From: Pseudomonas cremoricolorata
GTDB taxonomy: Bacteria; Pseudomonadota; Gammaproteobacteria; Pseudomonadales; Pseudomonadaceae
Direction of reading: 5' to 3'
Length of the DNA: 64,000 nucleotides
Assembly: GCF_000759535.1 (NCBI RefSeq)
Contig: NZ_CP009455.1
Span: 3,286,001-3,350,000 of the forward strand
The position numbers and the translations under genes were made by a program. Under the pieces are notes generated by a model. The model saw only the letters and a list, made by a program, of their open reading frames with translations, did no database searches and was not told the DNA's origin. Every line of letters begins with the position of its first letter. Positions within the stretch are counted from its first letter, which is position 1. This document shows, piece by piece, positions 47,974 to 56,185 of the stretch.

Positions 47974-48470
47974 GCCGGCCGGCGCAGATTGCTCTATTGG
48001 CGCTGGTGCTGGCGTCGTACTGGGGCGCCTACCAGCATGGCCGGTCGGTGGAAAGAGCAGTAGCCGCGACGGTATCCGCCAATCGCGACAGCGGCGACCG
48101 CAAAGCTGAAGTCATCGGCGAGCGCGCCGCGCGTGCCGAAGAACAAAGACGCGCCCAGGCGCAGGAGGAGGCGAGAGCCCATGCACACGAACAACACCAG
48201 GTGGCTGACGCTGGCGCTGATGGCGCCGATGCTGCTGGCCAGCGGTTGCAGCACGACGCCGCCCAGTTCGCCGCCGCCGTCAGTTGCGCCGGCCCGGATA
48301 CCGCCGCTATCGCCCGAGGCCAGGCAGCCACCCGCGCCGCCATGGTGCTCTCCGACCTGCTCGCACGGGCTGATGCTCGAGCGGGAGATCTGGCGAAAGC
48401 GTATGACCGCGCCAGAGTAGCCGGGGAGCAGTGCCAGCAGGAATACGACTCTCTTATCAAAGGCTCTTGA
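47970..48470 (+). CDS. Rz-like inner-membrane spanin (prophage B)
   Basis: A 166-residue i-spanin with the membrane segment IALLALVLASYWGAYQHG near the N-terminus, then a helical periplasmic domain (EQRRAQAQEEARAHAHEQHQ). It starts at GTG overlapping the endolysin stop. It differs from the prophage A Rz, which shows exchange in this module. Rz1 is nested inside. Confidence 0.87.
   Translation: MSRPAQIALLALVLASYWGAYQHGRSVERAVAATVSANRDSGDRKAEVIGERAARAEEQRRAQAQEEARAHAHEQHQVADAGADGADAAGQRLQHDAAQFAAAVSCAGPDTAAIARGQAATRAAMVLSDLLARADARAGDLAKAYDRARVAGEQCQQEYDSLIKGS
48181..48420 (+). CDS. Rz1-like outer-membrane spanin lipoprotein, nested
   Basis: A 79-residue lipoprotein starting MHTNNTRWLTLALMAPMLLA with lipobox LASGC and a strongly proline-rich mature part (TTPPSSPPPSVAPARIPPLS), the standard Rz1 design. 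It is wholly inside Rz in another frame. The start follows AGGAGGCGAG. Confidence 0.86.
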   Translation: MHTNNTRWLTLALMAPMLLASGCSTTPPSSPPPSVAPARIPPLSPEARQPPAPPWCSPTCSHGLMLEREIWRKRMTAPE

Positions 48471-48554
48471 TCGCCTGTCAGCGTGTACGAGAGGTGTCCT
48501 CACCTCCCACAGGAATGTGATAAATTCATGGGCTTGTGCTAAAGGAGGTTTTCG

Positions 48555-48815
48555 ATGGTGGACGTTGTAGAAGTCGTTTCGGAATTGCGAGCTAGTAATT
48601 TCATCAATAGCGAAAGATCCTCCACTGGTCGGGTTGTCAAAGATCTGAATTCTGGACACTTCAAGTGTCAGGTCGACGCCAGAGTCGATGGGGTAGATGA
48701 GCCTGACGGGAATTACCAGACTGCCGATGAAGCTATCAATGCTCTGGTCGCGTTCTGGAGAGCCTGCGATAGAGCGCTCGAGATGTGCGCAGTCTGGGAA
48801 TTCAGGAAGATCTGA
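48555..48815 (+). CDS. Hypothetical protein unique to prophage B end
   Basis: An 86-residue protein (MVDVVEVVSELRASNFINSE...) after a strong AAAGGAGG site. It has beta strands, then a helix (NYQTADEAINALVAFWRACD). Prophage A has nothing at the equivalent place, so this is an insertion between spanins and SOS cassette. Base composition is lower in GC than neighbours. Function unknown. Confidence 0.65.
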   Translation: MVDVVEVVSELRASNFINSERSSTGRVVKDLNSGHFKCQVDARVDGVDEPDGNYQTADEAINALVAFWRACDRALEMCAVWEFRKI

Positions 48816-48935
48816 TCGGGTTCATCATTACAGTCAGGCCGATTCGGCTCTGCTCTGGCAGCAGGGCGCTTCTAGCTGAAGACAGAGGCGCACCTACTGT
48901 GCTGAATGAGTAACCGAAGATGCGGGTGTAGCGCG

Positions 48936-49145
48936 ATGAAGCGCACCATACAAGGCTTGGCAGATGCCGGCGAGCCGCTGATTCAAGAGGCAATCGCTGC
49001 GCTTCGTCGGTACCGTGAAGCACAGGCGGCAGGCGATCCGTTCGAGCAGGTTGAACGACTCCGGCTGATCGCCGAGTCGGCTTTCCAAGCGGTCACCGAC
49101 TACCAGCTCTACGCGCGCGGCCTGCAGCCCATAACCAAGCACTGA
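48936..49145 (+). CDS. Small helical hypothetical protein
   Basis: A 69-residue, fully helical acidic protein (MKRTIQGLADAGEPLIQEAI...). ATG 48936 gives the cleanest protein; an ATG at 48906 adds ten residues with two Cys. No strong ribosome site for either. Found only in prophage B. Confidence 0.55.
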   Translation: MKRTIQGLADAGEPLIQEAIAALRRYREAQAAGDPFEQVERLRLIAESAFQAVTDYQLYARGLQPITKH

Positions 49146-49221
49146 AACCTGCTACGAGCATTGAATATCAGCTGTCCTGCCCAGCGGTGATTGTCGAGCG
49201 CCCGAAATACTGGCTACGATA

Positions 49222-49237
49222 CTGTTTATATGTACAG
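49222..49237 (+). promoter_or_regulatory. LexA (SOS) box
   Basis: CTGTTTATATGTACAG with flanking TA/TA, 14 bases before the cassette start at 49251. It is more consensus-like than the prophage A copy. Confidence 0.83.
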
Positions 49238-49250
49238 TATTTGGTGCCAT

Positions 49251-49547
49251 ATGTATTTCCTTGTCGTACGCCGCCGCTCCCGCGGTGCGGCGCTGCAGCC
49301 TGAGCAGCTGCGCCAACAGAATCCCATCCGTGCTGACGTTCACATTGGAGAGCATCAGAGCGAACTGCTGGGCCGAGTGTCGACACAGGCCTGGGTCTTC
49401 AACCCAGCGCCAGGCGCCGACGTGATACCTCGGCTGCACGACGCGAAGATCACCGGCATGGCCCAGCAGGGCATGAACATCAGCGGCGTCGAGGAAATCG
49501 ACGGAGTGCTGTACGCCCAGTCTTGGTGGTGCAGGGTGGACTCATGA
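49251..49547 (+). CDS. SOS-cassette protein 1 (prophage B), unknown function
   Basis: A 98-residue homologue of the protein at 1223-1519, with identical middle and C-terminal parts (HIGEHQSELLGRVSTQAWVF, QSWWCRVDS). The ATG at 49251 aligns the two; further upstream in-frame sequence runs through the LexA box. Conservation between two otherwise diverged prophage ends suggests selected function. Confidence 0.82.
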   Translation: MYFLVVRRRSRGAALQPEQLRQQNPIRADVHIGEHQSELLGRVSTQAWVFNPAPGADVIPRLHDAKITGMAQQGMNISGVEEIDGVLYAQSWWCRVDS

Positions 49548-49897
49548 GTCGAATCCCTACGGCGTGGATGGATGAACTGGATGATCAGGTCGCGTTCCTG
49601 ATGGACCCAGACGGCCGTGAAGCCGTGCTCAGCGAAATGGCGGTTGCGGCGCACCGGGCCGGCCGCATCGATGCCTGCGTGCTGGCCGACATGCTGGAGC
49701 TGGCAGAGGCGGGCAGGCTATGGGCGATGGAGGACTTGGAAACAGTGTTTCCGATGCCTGCTGTAGGTGAGCAAAAAGACGGGTGGGGTGTACCGCTTTC
49801 CAGAACGGAGCGGGTCGAGCCTGGACGGCTCACGGGAGGCTGGGACCATCTGGATATCCCAGTGGTCAATGCGGATGGCGCGGGAAACCGTGCGTGA
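49544..49897 (+). CDS. SOS-cassette protein 2 (prophage B), unknown function
   Basis: A 117-residue homologue of 1516-1863, coupled to gene 1 by ATGA. The EAVLSEMAVAAHRAGRIDAC block and LAEAGRLWAMEDLETVFPMP are conserved; the last 25 residues differ. The only role visible is co-expression with gene 1 under LexA. Confidence 0.8.
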   Translation: MSRIPTAWMDELDDQVAFLMDPDGREAVLSEMAVAAHRAGRIDACVLADMLELAEAGRLWAMEDLETVFPMPAVGEQKDGWGVPLSRTERVEPGRLTGGWDHLDIPVVNADGAGNRA

Positions 49898-50069
49898 ACA
49901 AATCGTGAATCACGCGGTTTGCGAGCGTGTACTTCTGTTGCTTTCTTGAGACAAAATGAACGGCTGCGGGCGGCTCAAGTTGTTGATTTCAAAGGGCTGG
50001 CAGGTGCCAGCTATGATTTAGGTTCCAGTGGTTCTGGCAGCTCCACACCCAGCTTTACTGCAAAATTGA
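49898..50069. other. Gap before the zinc-ribbon gene
   Basis: No convincing gene; a 20-codon continuation from 49890 is the only short frame. The stop of the zinc-ribbon gene lies at its right edge. No clear terminator. Confidence 0.4.
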
Positions 50070-50534
50070 TCACTGGACAGTCCGGATTCCGCGGCAACGC
50101 GGAAACTTCGAGCAGCCCATGAATTTCTTCCCAACATGTCTTCCCTTGCTGGCCGTCCTCAGCAGCATCGGGCTGCCGCATTCAGGACACAGGCGAGGGT
50201 GTTCCGTTTGTACGCAGCTTTCTGTTTGTACATTCGGTCCCGGCGGCTGCGTTGGCAGAATCTCCTGCCTTTGCAATTGACTTGGGGTTGGATATTTGGA
50301 CGCTTGGGTCTTCGACTTTCTGTCGGTAATTTTAACCCAAAGCCAAAATGCGCAGCCTATTCCCAAGATGAAAGCGAGGCCTCCAAATCCACCTCCACCG
50401 CTACGGCCCCGACCACCTCGCCAGCCACCGCTTCGACCACCACCTCGCCCGCCTCCGCGTGCGAGTGCGGTACCGCTGGCTAAAGCGAGAACGCTGACCA
50501 GTATTGCCCTGCGAGAAAGGTCTTTTCGGTCCAT
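50070..50534 (-). CDS. Exported/membrane protein with topoisomerase-type zinc ribbon
   Basis: A 154-residue protein with, in order, a signal peptide (ILVSVLALASGTALA), a Gly/Arg-rich stretch (about 27-55), a membrane segment (GLAFILGIGCAFWLWVKI), a Gln/Pro/Thr linker and a C-terminal zf-C4_Topoisom ribbon (LCPECGSPMLLRTASKG, then FMGCSKFPRCRG). The ribbon family binds nucleic acid. It lies alone on the minus strand between the SOS cassette and the att site. ATG 50534 is chosen for the signal peptide. Role unknown; possible superinfection or conversion gene. Confidence 0.72.
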   Translation of the reverse strand: MDRKDLSRRAILVSVLALASGTALARGGGRGGGRSGGWRGGRGRSGGGGFGGLAFILGIGCAFWLWVKITDRKSKTQASKYPTPSQLQRQEILPTQPPGPNVQTESCVQTEHPRLCPECGSPMLLRTASKGRHVGKKFMGCSKFPRCRGIRTVQ

Positions 50535-50696
50535 CGAATACCCCTGTAGGTATAGATCAGTAGCCATCATCATGGAACACTCGGACTGAAGCAATCAGTG
50601 CGGATTTACCTAGGGCACACACTTGGGCTGGATGGCAGATTGATGAATATGGCCCAGTTGAAAGCAGAGGTTGGCGGGGCAAATGGGCCAAAATCA

Positions 50697-50768
50697 GTTC
50701 CGAAACAAACTGGCTGACCTTCGAAATACCTGGCCTACAGCCACTCGAAATGAGGAATGTTTCGGAAC
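50697..50768. other. Integrase arm-type sites, right arm of prophage B
   Basis: GTTCCGAAAC at 50697-50706 and its inverse GTTTCGGAAC at 50759-50768 match the left-arm sites at 2227-2258. They lie 43-114 bp from attR. Confidence 0.6.
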
Positions 50769-50810
50769 GGATTACGCTCACCAAGGCGCATCAGGCGGCA
50801 ATTCAGCTAT

Positions 50811-50862
50811 CGGATTGCAAATCCGTCTACGCCGGTTCGATTCCGACCTCGGCCTCCATATT
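50811..50862 (+). other. attR of prophage B (tRNA-Cys 3' segment)
   Basis: An exact 52-bp copy of attL, again without the 5' half of the tRNA. The tRNA-Cys terminator hairpin follows at 50869-50892. Because another integrase remnant lies right of it, this copy was also the attachment site of element C. Confidence 0.9.
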
Positions 50863-51110
50863 CGAAAGCCCCGCAGATTCAGGTCTGCGGGGCTTTTCTT
50901 TGTGCGGGAAAAACCTGATCGTTTCCGCATTAAGCGGGATCGTTTCCGCATCAGCCCTATTTGGTAGGGCTAACGACCTCGCCGACACGACGGTAAACCG
51001 CCTTGGTGATCGCTTCCTTCGAATGCCCACGCGGACGTCCGTTCCTCACTCCATCGGTTCCGCAGCATGCTCCGGCCCATATGCTCCCAATGCTCGTTCA
51101 CGCCCGTAGT
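50863..51110. mobile_element. Remnant of a third integrated element (C)
   Basis: Right of attR are a repeated 14-mer GATCGTTTCCGCAT (50917-50930, 50938-50951), likely arm sites of another integrase, and the broken integrase below. Nothing else of this element is recognisable before the iron genes. Confidence 0.65.
50957..51105 (-). pseudogene. Integrase remnant (element C)
   Basis: Reading leftward, NEHWEHMGRSMLRNRWSEER is homologous to LNEHGKRMSWGMLRNRWSE of the prophage B integrase. After an internal deletion the reading resumes as GHSKEAITKAVYRRVGEVVS with the Tyr, ending PTK-stop. Only the last catalytic block and a middle piece remain, and the two parts are joined without the second Arg region. 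It is not functional. Confidence 0.8.
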
Positions 51111-51267
51111 CGCTTGATTTCATAAGCGTCCTTTTCATGGAAGTGGGCTCGACGCGATCAAAATAGCGTGTGATTGAAATCGTCCAGCGTGTAGACATAC
51201 CTCTGTTCGATGCCGCTGGCTCTGGCCAATTGCGGTCAAGTACTCGAAAGCATCGAGGTCACTGTGA

Positions 51268-51286
51268 TCTAATGAGACTTATTATC
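51268..51286. promoter_or_regulatory. Fur-box-like site, first iron set
   Basis: TCTAATGAGACTTATTATC matches the 19-bp Fur consensus at 14 of 19 positions by eye, about 27 bases before the sigma-factor start. Iron repletion should repress the set. Confidence 0.65.
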
Positions 51287-51312
51287 ATAAACAGCGAAAT
51301 GGAAGCTTCGCC

Positions 51313-51816
51313 ATGCCCGCTACGCCCCCTATCGAGCAGCTTTACGTTGAGCACCACAGCTGGCTGCAAGGCTGGCTGCGCACCCGCCTGAATAACGCGA
51401 CGGATGCCGCAGATCTTGCGCATGACACGTTCCTGCGCATCTTGCAGCGTCGTCAAGCGCCCGTCATGGTCGAGCCACGTGCGTACCTGCGCACTATCGC
51501 TCGCGGCCTGGTGATCGATCTTTGGCGGCATCGCGACATCGAACAAGCATGGCTGGAAACCGTGGCAGGGCTGCCTGAGGCACAGATGCCTTCACCGGAG
51601 GTCAGTGCTTTGGCCATCGAGGCGCTGATCAGCATCGACCGTATGCTCGATGCGCTCCCTGCACGCATGCGCACCATCTTCCTGATGGCTCAGCTCGATG
51701 GGCTGCCATGCCCGCGTATCGCCGAACGACTGGGCGTGTCGCTGTCGACCATCGAGCGCGATCTGGCCAAGGCACTGCGCCATTGCTACCAGCTAGCCTA
51801 CGAGCCACAACCATGA
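51313..51816 (+). CDS. FecI-type ECF sigma factor (set 1)
   Basis: A 167-residue iron-starvation sigma factor with region 2 (NNATDAADLAHDTFLRILQR, RAYLRTIARGLVIDLWRHRD) and region 4 HTH (LDGLPCPRIAERLGVSLSTI). It would transcribe the receptor gene downstream when signalled by FecR. The FecR start overlaps its stop (ATGA). Confidence 0.93.
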   Translation: MPATPPIEQLYVEHHSWLQGWLRTRLNNATDAADLAHDTFLRILQRRQAPVMVEPRAYLRTIARGLVIDLWRHRDIEQAWLETVAGLPEAQMPSPEVSALAIEALISIDRMLDALPARMRTIFLMAQLDGLPCPRIAERLGVSLSTIERDLAKALRHCYQLAYEPQP

Positions 51817-52778
51817 CCACTTCCGGGCTGCACAGTCTGCCCGATGAGACGCTCGAACAGGCCATCCAGTGGTCCATCCGGATGACCTACAATCGCCCCG
51901 ACCCGGATACGTGCAAGGCTTTCGAGATGTGGCTGAGCAGTGACGAATCTCACCAGCTGGCCTGGACTCGTTTGCAAGGCTTGAGCAGTCGCTTCGATGA
52001 CGTGCCCGCCGCAATGGGGCGCCAGGCGCTTGAAAAACTACCGCAGGCTCGGCTTCGACGCAGGCAGATGCTCAATTTGCTGGCACTGTGCGGTATATCC
52101 GCAACGGCAGTATGGACCGCGCGCGACGCCGCGCCTTGGCAGCGACTGCTTGCCGACTACAGTACCCGCGTTGGCGAGCATCGGCGTTGGACACTCAGCG
52201 ACGGCAGCGTGCTGGAGCTCAACACCGACACCGCGGTACGCCTGCATTTCAGCGCCGATGCACGAGTGATTGAGCTGTTGCGGGGAGAGCTTTACCTGAC
52301 CAGCGGCGCCGATAGCGCCAGCGCCCGTCACCGCCCCCTGCGAGTCATCAACCCTTTCGGTAGCTTCGAAGCGCTCGGCACCCGGTTCGGTGTGCGCCAG
52401 TACCCGCACAGCTGCAAGCTGGAAGTGAACGAGGGCGCCGTTCAGTTGCTATCCCTTGGCGGCAAGGGGGCCATTGCCCAAGCGGGCGAAACCTGGGCAA
52501 TGCTGCACAACGGCGTGCAGCGCCTAGCCGCCAGAGCACAGGAACCAGCCTGGCGCGATGGACTGTTGATCGCACGTTCGATGCCGCTGGGGACTCTGGT
52601 CGGTGAGCTTGGCCGTTACCGTAACGGCTACCTGGGATGCGACCCGCGCATAACGCAACGTATAATCAGCGGTAATTTCAACCTCGATGATATGGATGCA
52701 ACGCTGGCCTTCATCGCTCAGACCCACGATCTTCGCTTGCAGACGTTGACTCGATATTGGATGCGGTTCAGCGTTTGA
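51813..52778 (+). CDS. FecR-type anti-sigma/signal transducer (set 1)
   Basis: A 321-residue protein: an N-terminal cytoplasmic part (AFEMWLSSDESHQLAWTRLQ), a membrane segment near 90-105 (MLNLLALCGISATAVWTA) and the periplasmic FecR domain (RRWTLSDGSVLELNTDTAVR, then PFGSFEALGTRFGVRQ). It relays receptor occupancy to the sigma factor. Confidence 0.92.
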   Translation: MTTSGLHSLPDETLEQAIQWSIRMTYNRPDPDTCKAFEMWLSSDESHQLAWTRLQGLSSRFDDVPAAMGRQALEKLPQARLRRRQMLNLLALCGISATAVWTARDAAPWQRLLADYSTRVGEHRRWTLSDGSVLELNTDTAVRLHFSADARVIELLRGELYLTSGADSASARHRPLRVINPFGSFEALGTRFGVRQYPHSCKLEVNEGAVQLLSLGGKGAIAQAGETWAMLHNGVQRLAARAQEPAWRDGLLIARSMPLGTLVGELGRYRNGYLGCDPRITQRIISGNFNLDDMDATLAFIAQTHDLRLQTLTRYWMRFSV

Positions 52779-52896
52779 CACTGTCTGAAAAGACGGTTTT
52801 TACATCTACAGAAAATCATTTTGTGTGATGTGAAGGGATTTCCTTTCTCGCCCGGCATACCCCTCAGAACAACTCAATTGCCAGCGAGACTTTCAC

Positions 52897-55374
52897 GTGC
52901 CCCAACTGTCCCCCATTCGCATCGCCATTCGCCATGCCGTACTTTGCGCCAGCCTCGGGTTCGGTGCCATTCCCTTGCTGGCTCAGGCGGCTGCAGCCGG
53001 CCAGGCCGATATGAGCCATGATCTGACAGTGCCAGCCGGATCTCTGGATACCGCGCTGAGCGCGCTCAGCCGTGTCACTGGCTTGAACATCACGTTCGCC
53101 CAAGGTGACATGGCTGGCAAGTACACGACGGGGCTGCAAGGCCGCTTCAGCAACGAGCAGGCGCTGCGACAGCTGCTGGCCGGCAGCGGCCTGCATGCCA
53201 TAGCGCAGCACAATGGTGGATATCACCTGGTGCCGATCCCGAATACACCTGACAACGGCGCCGTGGCACTGGACCCGATAGATGTGGTGGGCGCTCAACT
53301 CGGCACCACCACTGAAGGCACAGGCTCTTACACCACCGGCACCACCAGCATCGGCGGCAAGACTCAGAAGACCCTGCGAGAGACGCCACAATCCGTCTCG
53401 GTCATGACCAAACAGCGCATGGAAGACCAGAATCTTACCAGCCTGACCCAAGTGCTGGACCAGACCACCGGCATCACCGTAGTCGGCGGAAACGATTCGA
53501 AAAACGAATTCTACTCGCGCGGTTTCGTCATTCGCAGTATCCAGACCGACAGCGGCGCGCCACTGTTCCGTAACGAGACCTACGACTCTCTGCCGGACAT
53601 GACGGCTTATGACCATGTCGAAGTGTTGCGTGGTTCCGACGGCCTGTACGGCGGCACTGGCGATCCGGGCGGTAGCATCAACCTGGTGCGCAAGCGTGCA
53701 CTGCCCTATAACCAGTTGAAGATCAGTCAATCCGCAGGCAGTTGGGACAACTACCGCACAGATGTGGACCTCACCGGTCCATTGGGCTTCGACGGCGCGC
53801 TACGTGGTCGCGTGGCCATGTCCTACGAGGACAAGAACTACTTCTACGATCGCGCCGACAGTGAAAAACACGTCATTTTCGCCACCCTTGAAGCCGACCT
53901 GACACCCGACACGCTGCTGGCTGTGGGTGGCAGCCATGAGTGGCGCGACATGGACGGCTACTGGGATCGCGGCCTGGTGCGCTACAAGGATGGACGGGAC
54001 ATCAGTACGTCGCGCACTAAATCGTTCGCCGCGGATTGGTCGTCGAACAACTACAAGCGTACCGAGTACTTCGCCAAGCTCGAACACGCCTTGGATGAAA
54101 ACTGGAAGATCAACAGCAGCTACACCAAGACCAAGTTCGACTCCACCCAGGATATTGGCGAAGTGGCTTGGGCCGCTGACCCCGAGAATCCGCGCTCGCC
54201 CGATGGCTCGGTGTTCGGCCGCCTGATACGCGGCTACACCAACGAGCAGGACCTGTTCGATGTGAACCTCGCCGGCAATTTCCAAGCGTTTGGCCTGACC
54301 CACGAACTGCTGGTCGGCGCTGACTATTCCGAAGTAACGCGCTTCTACTCCGATCACAGCGATGCCACGGTGCCTTTCGATGTCATCAATGATGACGCAG
54401 GCGCCATTGCCAAGCCTGCCAGGCCGGACATCTACTACTTCAGCCCCGACTGGAACCAGCGTAAAAGCGGCGCCTACGCGACGTTCAAGGCCCAACTGGC
54501 CGAACCGCTGCATCTGACCCTTGGCGCCCGCTACTCAGACTACCGCGACTACGTACGAACCGTGGTGCCGCGTTTCAACATGGATACGCCGGTCAAGGAA
54601 AGCAACCGCGGCGAGGTCACACCCTTTGGCGCATTGGTGCTGGATGTCACGGACCAGTGGTCGCTGTACACCAGCTACGCCGAGATCTTCAATCCGCAGA
54701 CCGCTTACAAATCTATCGACGCCCACCCACTGGACCCGATCGAGGGTGAGACCTATGAGTTCGGTACCAAGGGTGAGCTGTTCGCAGGTCTCCTGAACAT
54801 CTCCTCGGCGCTCTACTACACCAAGCGCGAAAACGAAGCGGTGAGCGTTGGCGGTGGTTACTACGCAGCCACTGGCGAAGTGGTGAGCAAAGGTATCGAC
54901 ACCGAGATATCCGGTGAGCTGGCCCCTGGCTGGCAGGCCATCGTCGGCTATACCCTCAACATCAACAAGCAGCGCACCGCCGGTAACCCTAATAACACCG
55001 GCAAACCGATGAGTTCGCAGACGCCTAAGCATCTGTTCAAGTTCTTCACTACTTATCAACTGCCGGGTGAGTTCGAACGCTGGAAAGTTGGCCTTGGCGC
55101 GACTATCCAGAGCGACACCTACAAAAGCGGCACCGTCCAGCGACGCCTGAGTGATGGCAGCCTGAGCGAAGGCGAAGCGTATTCTTTTGAACAAGCCGGC
55201 TATGCCGTGTGGAATAGCATGGTCGAATACAAGATCGACGAGCACTGGACCGCACAGGTCAACGCCAATAATCTTTTCGACAAGACCTACTATCAGACAG
55301 TGGACGCCAGCGACGGCGGCAACTGGTACGGGGCTCCGCGCAATTACATGCTGACCTTACGTGCAACCTTCTGA
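52897..55374 (+). CDS. TonB-dependent siderophore receptor with signalling domain (set 1)
   Basis: An 825-residue outer-membrane receptor. A signal peptide (to about 37) is followed by the STN signalling domain (LDTALSALSRVTGLNITFAQ...), a plug domain (RETPQSVSVMTKQRMEDQNL, SRGFVIRSIQTDSGAPLFRN) and a 22-strand barrel ending LTLRATF with C-terminal Phe. STN contacts FecR, so this is a transducing receptor of the FpvA/FoxA class. The ligand is not readable; plug and barrel resemble receptors for hydroxamate-type xenosiderophores. Confidence 0.93.
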   Translation: MPQLSPIRIAIRHAVLCASLGFGAIPLLAQAAAAGQADMSHDLTVPAGSLDTALSALSRVTGLNITFAQGDMAGKYTTGLQGRFSNEQALRQLLAGSGLHAIAQHNGGYHLVPIPNTPDNGAVALDPIDVVGAQLGTTTEGTGSYTTGTTSIGGKTQKTLRETPQSVSVMTKQRMEDQNLTSLTQVLDQTTGITVVGGNDSKNEFYSRGFVIRSIQTDSGAPLFRNETYDSLPDMTAYDHVEVLRGSDGLYGGTGDPGGSINLVRKRALPYNQLKISQSAGSWDNYRTDVDLTGPLGFDGALRGRVAMSYEDKNYFYDRADSEKHVIFATLEADLTPDTLLAVGGSHEWRDMDGYWDRGLVRYKDGRDISTSRTKSFAADWSSNNYKRTEYFAKLEHALDENWKINSSYTKTKFDSTQDIGEVAWAADPENPRSPDGSVFGRLIRGYTNEQDLFDVNLAGNFQAFGLTHELLVGADYSEVTRFYSDHSDATVPFDVINDDAGAIAKPARPDIYYFSPDWNQRKSGAYATFKAQLAEPLHLTLGARYSDYRDYVRTVVPRFNMDTPVKESNRGEVTPFGALVLDVTDQWSLYTSYAEIFNPQTAYKSIDAHPLDPIEGETYEFGTKGELFAGLLNISSALYYTKRENEAVSVGGGYYAATGEVVSKGIDTEISGELAPGWQAIVGYTLNINKQRTAGNPNNTGKPMSSQTPKHLFKFFTTYQLPGEFERWKVGLGATIQSDTYKSGTVQRRLSDGSLSEGEAYSFEQAGYAVWNSMVEYKIDEHWTAQVNANNLFDKTYYQTVDASDGGNWYGAPRNYMLTLRATF

Positions 55375-55657
55375 GAAAGAATAAACTGGGTACGGCCAAT
55401 GCGGTGGCAAACACCTGTTCGGGACCGGTCGGGCCGCAAGTACACCCTGTGCGGGATGCTGTCGTCCCTGGCGCGGTTCCCGATATGGAAGAGTCCATTC
55501 ATCAAGCGAGTGCAGATTGTCCTGGCGGTTGCGAACGGCAACTATGGGTCGATAGCAGCCGTTCGCCTGCGCTAGCCCATATGGCCAATTGCTCGAATCG
55601 TTGAAGAAACGCTAGAATTGCTAATTATTCGCATTAGCAATCAAGGCTCGGCATCCC
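55375..55657. other. Gap between the two iron sets
   Basis: Two short frames (from 55399 and 55404) lack a ribosome site and family resemblance, so no gene is called. The Fur-like site of the second set is at its right end. Confidence 0.4.
55620..55638. promoter_or_regulatory. Fur-box-like site, second iron set
   Basis: GCTAATTATTCGCATTAGC matches the Fur consensus at about 13 of 19 positions and has perfect 8-bp arms (TTGCTAAT/ATTAGCAA) when extended. It lies 20 bases before the sigma start. Confidence 0.65.
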
Positions 55658-56185
55658 ATGACCGCTTCTCCCGGCACCGCTGGCTCCGACCTGGAGAACC
55701 TCTACCGTGCTCATCACGGCTGGATCCGCCAATGGCTCCAGCGCAAACTGGGCAATGCCCATGATGCCGCGGAGCTGGCACAGGATGTGTTCGTCCGCTT
55801 ACTGAGCAAGCCCAGGTCGTTCAATGATGCCGAGCATGCCAAGGCTTACCTGGGACGAGTGTCGCGCAATGCTTGCGTTGACTTCTGGCGTCGCCGGCGA
55901 ATCGAACAGGCCTACATGGAAGTGTTGGCGGCTCAGCCTGAACAACTGCTGCCCTCGCTTGAGCACCAAGCCATCATCCTGGAAACCCTGGCCCAACTGC
56001 AGGCGATGATCGACCGTATGCCCAAGCGCGTTGCGCAGGCTTTTTGTCTGGCACAACTGCAAGGCATGAAACAACGGGAAATTGCCGTGCAGTTGAAAGT
56101 GAGCGAGCGCAGCGTGAACAACTACCTGGCCCAGGCGATGTATCAGTGCCTGCTGCTGGAAGTGGAACTGGACGCGTCGCTGTGA
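55658..56185 (+). CDS. FecI-type ECF sigma factor (set 2)
   Basis: A 175-residue ECF sigma: region 2 (LGNAHDAAELAQDVFVRLLS, AYLGRVSRNACVDFWRRRRI) and region 4 HTH (LQGMKQREIAVQLKVSERSV). Clearly homologous to set 1 but diverged, so the two sets are old paralogues or separately acquired. FecR start overlaps the stop (TGATG). Confidence 0.93.
   Translation: MTASPGTAGSDLENLYRAHHGWIRQWLQRKLGNAHDAAELAQDVFVRLLSKPRSFNDAEHAKAYLGRVSRNACVDFWRRRRIEQAYMEVLAAQPEQLLPSLEHQAIILETLAQLQAMIDRMPKRVAQAFCLAQLQGMKQREIAVQLKVSERSVNNYLAQAMYQCLLLEVELDASL

Larger units (their letters stand above)
2117..50862. mobile_element. Complete prophage B, about 48.7 kb
   Basis: The element is bounded by 52-bp direct repeats of the tRNA-Cys 3' half. 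It has integrase at the left edge, a lambda-like immunity region, replication, lysis, HK97-type head, Mu-like contractile tail and end-of-genome accessory genes. No structural or control gene examined is visibly broken, so it looks potentially inducible. Confidence 0.92.

Noticed and set aside
53800..55245. Minus-strand frames of about 236 codons inside the receptor genes
   Set aside because: The plus-strand receptors are complete with signal peptide, STN, plug and C-terminal Phe; the minus frames are by-products.
55399..55604. Two 58-66-codon plus-strand frames between the iron sets
   Set aside because: No ribosome site, no family resemblance, and they overlap one another; a remnant gene is possible but unsupported.
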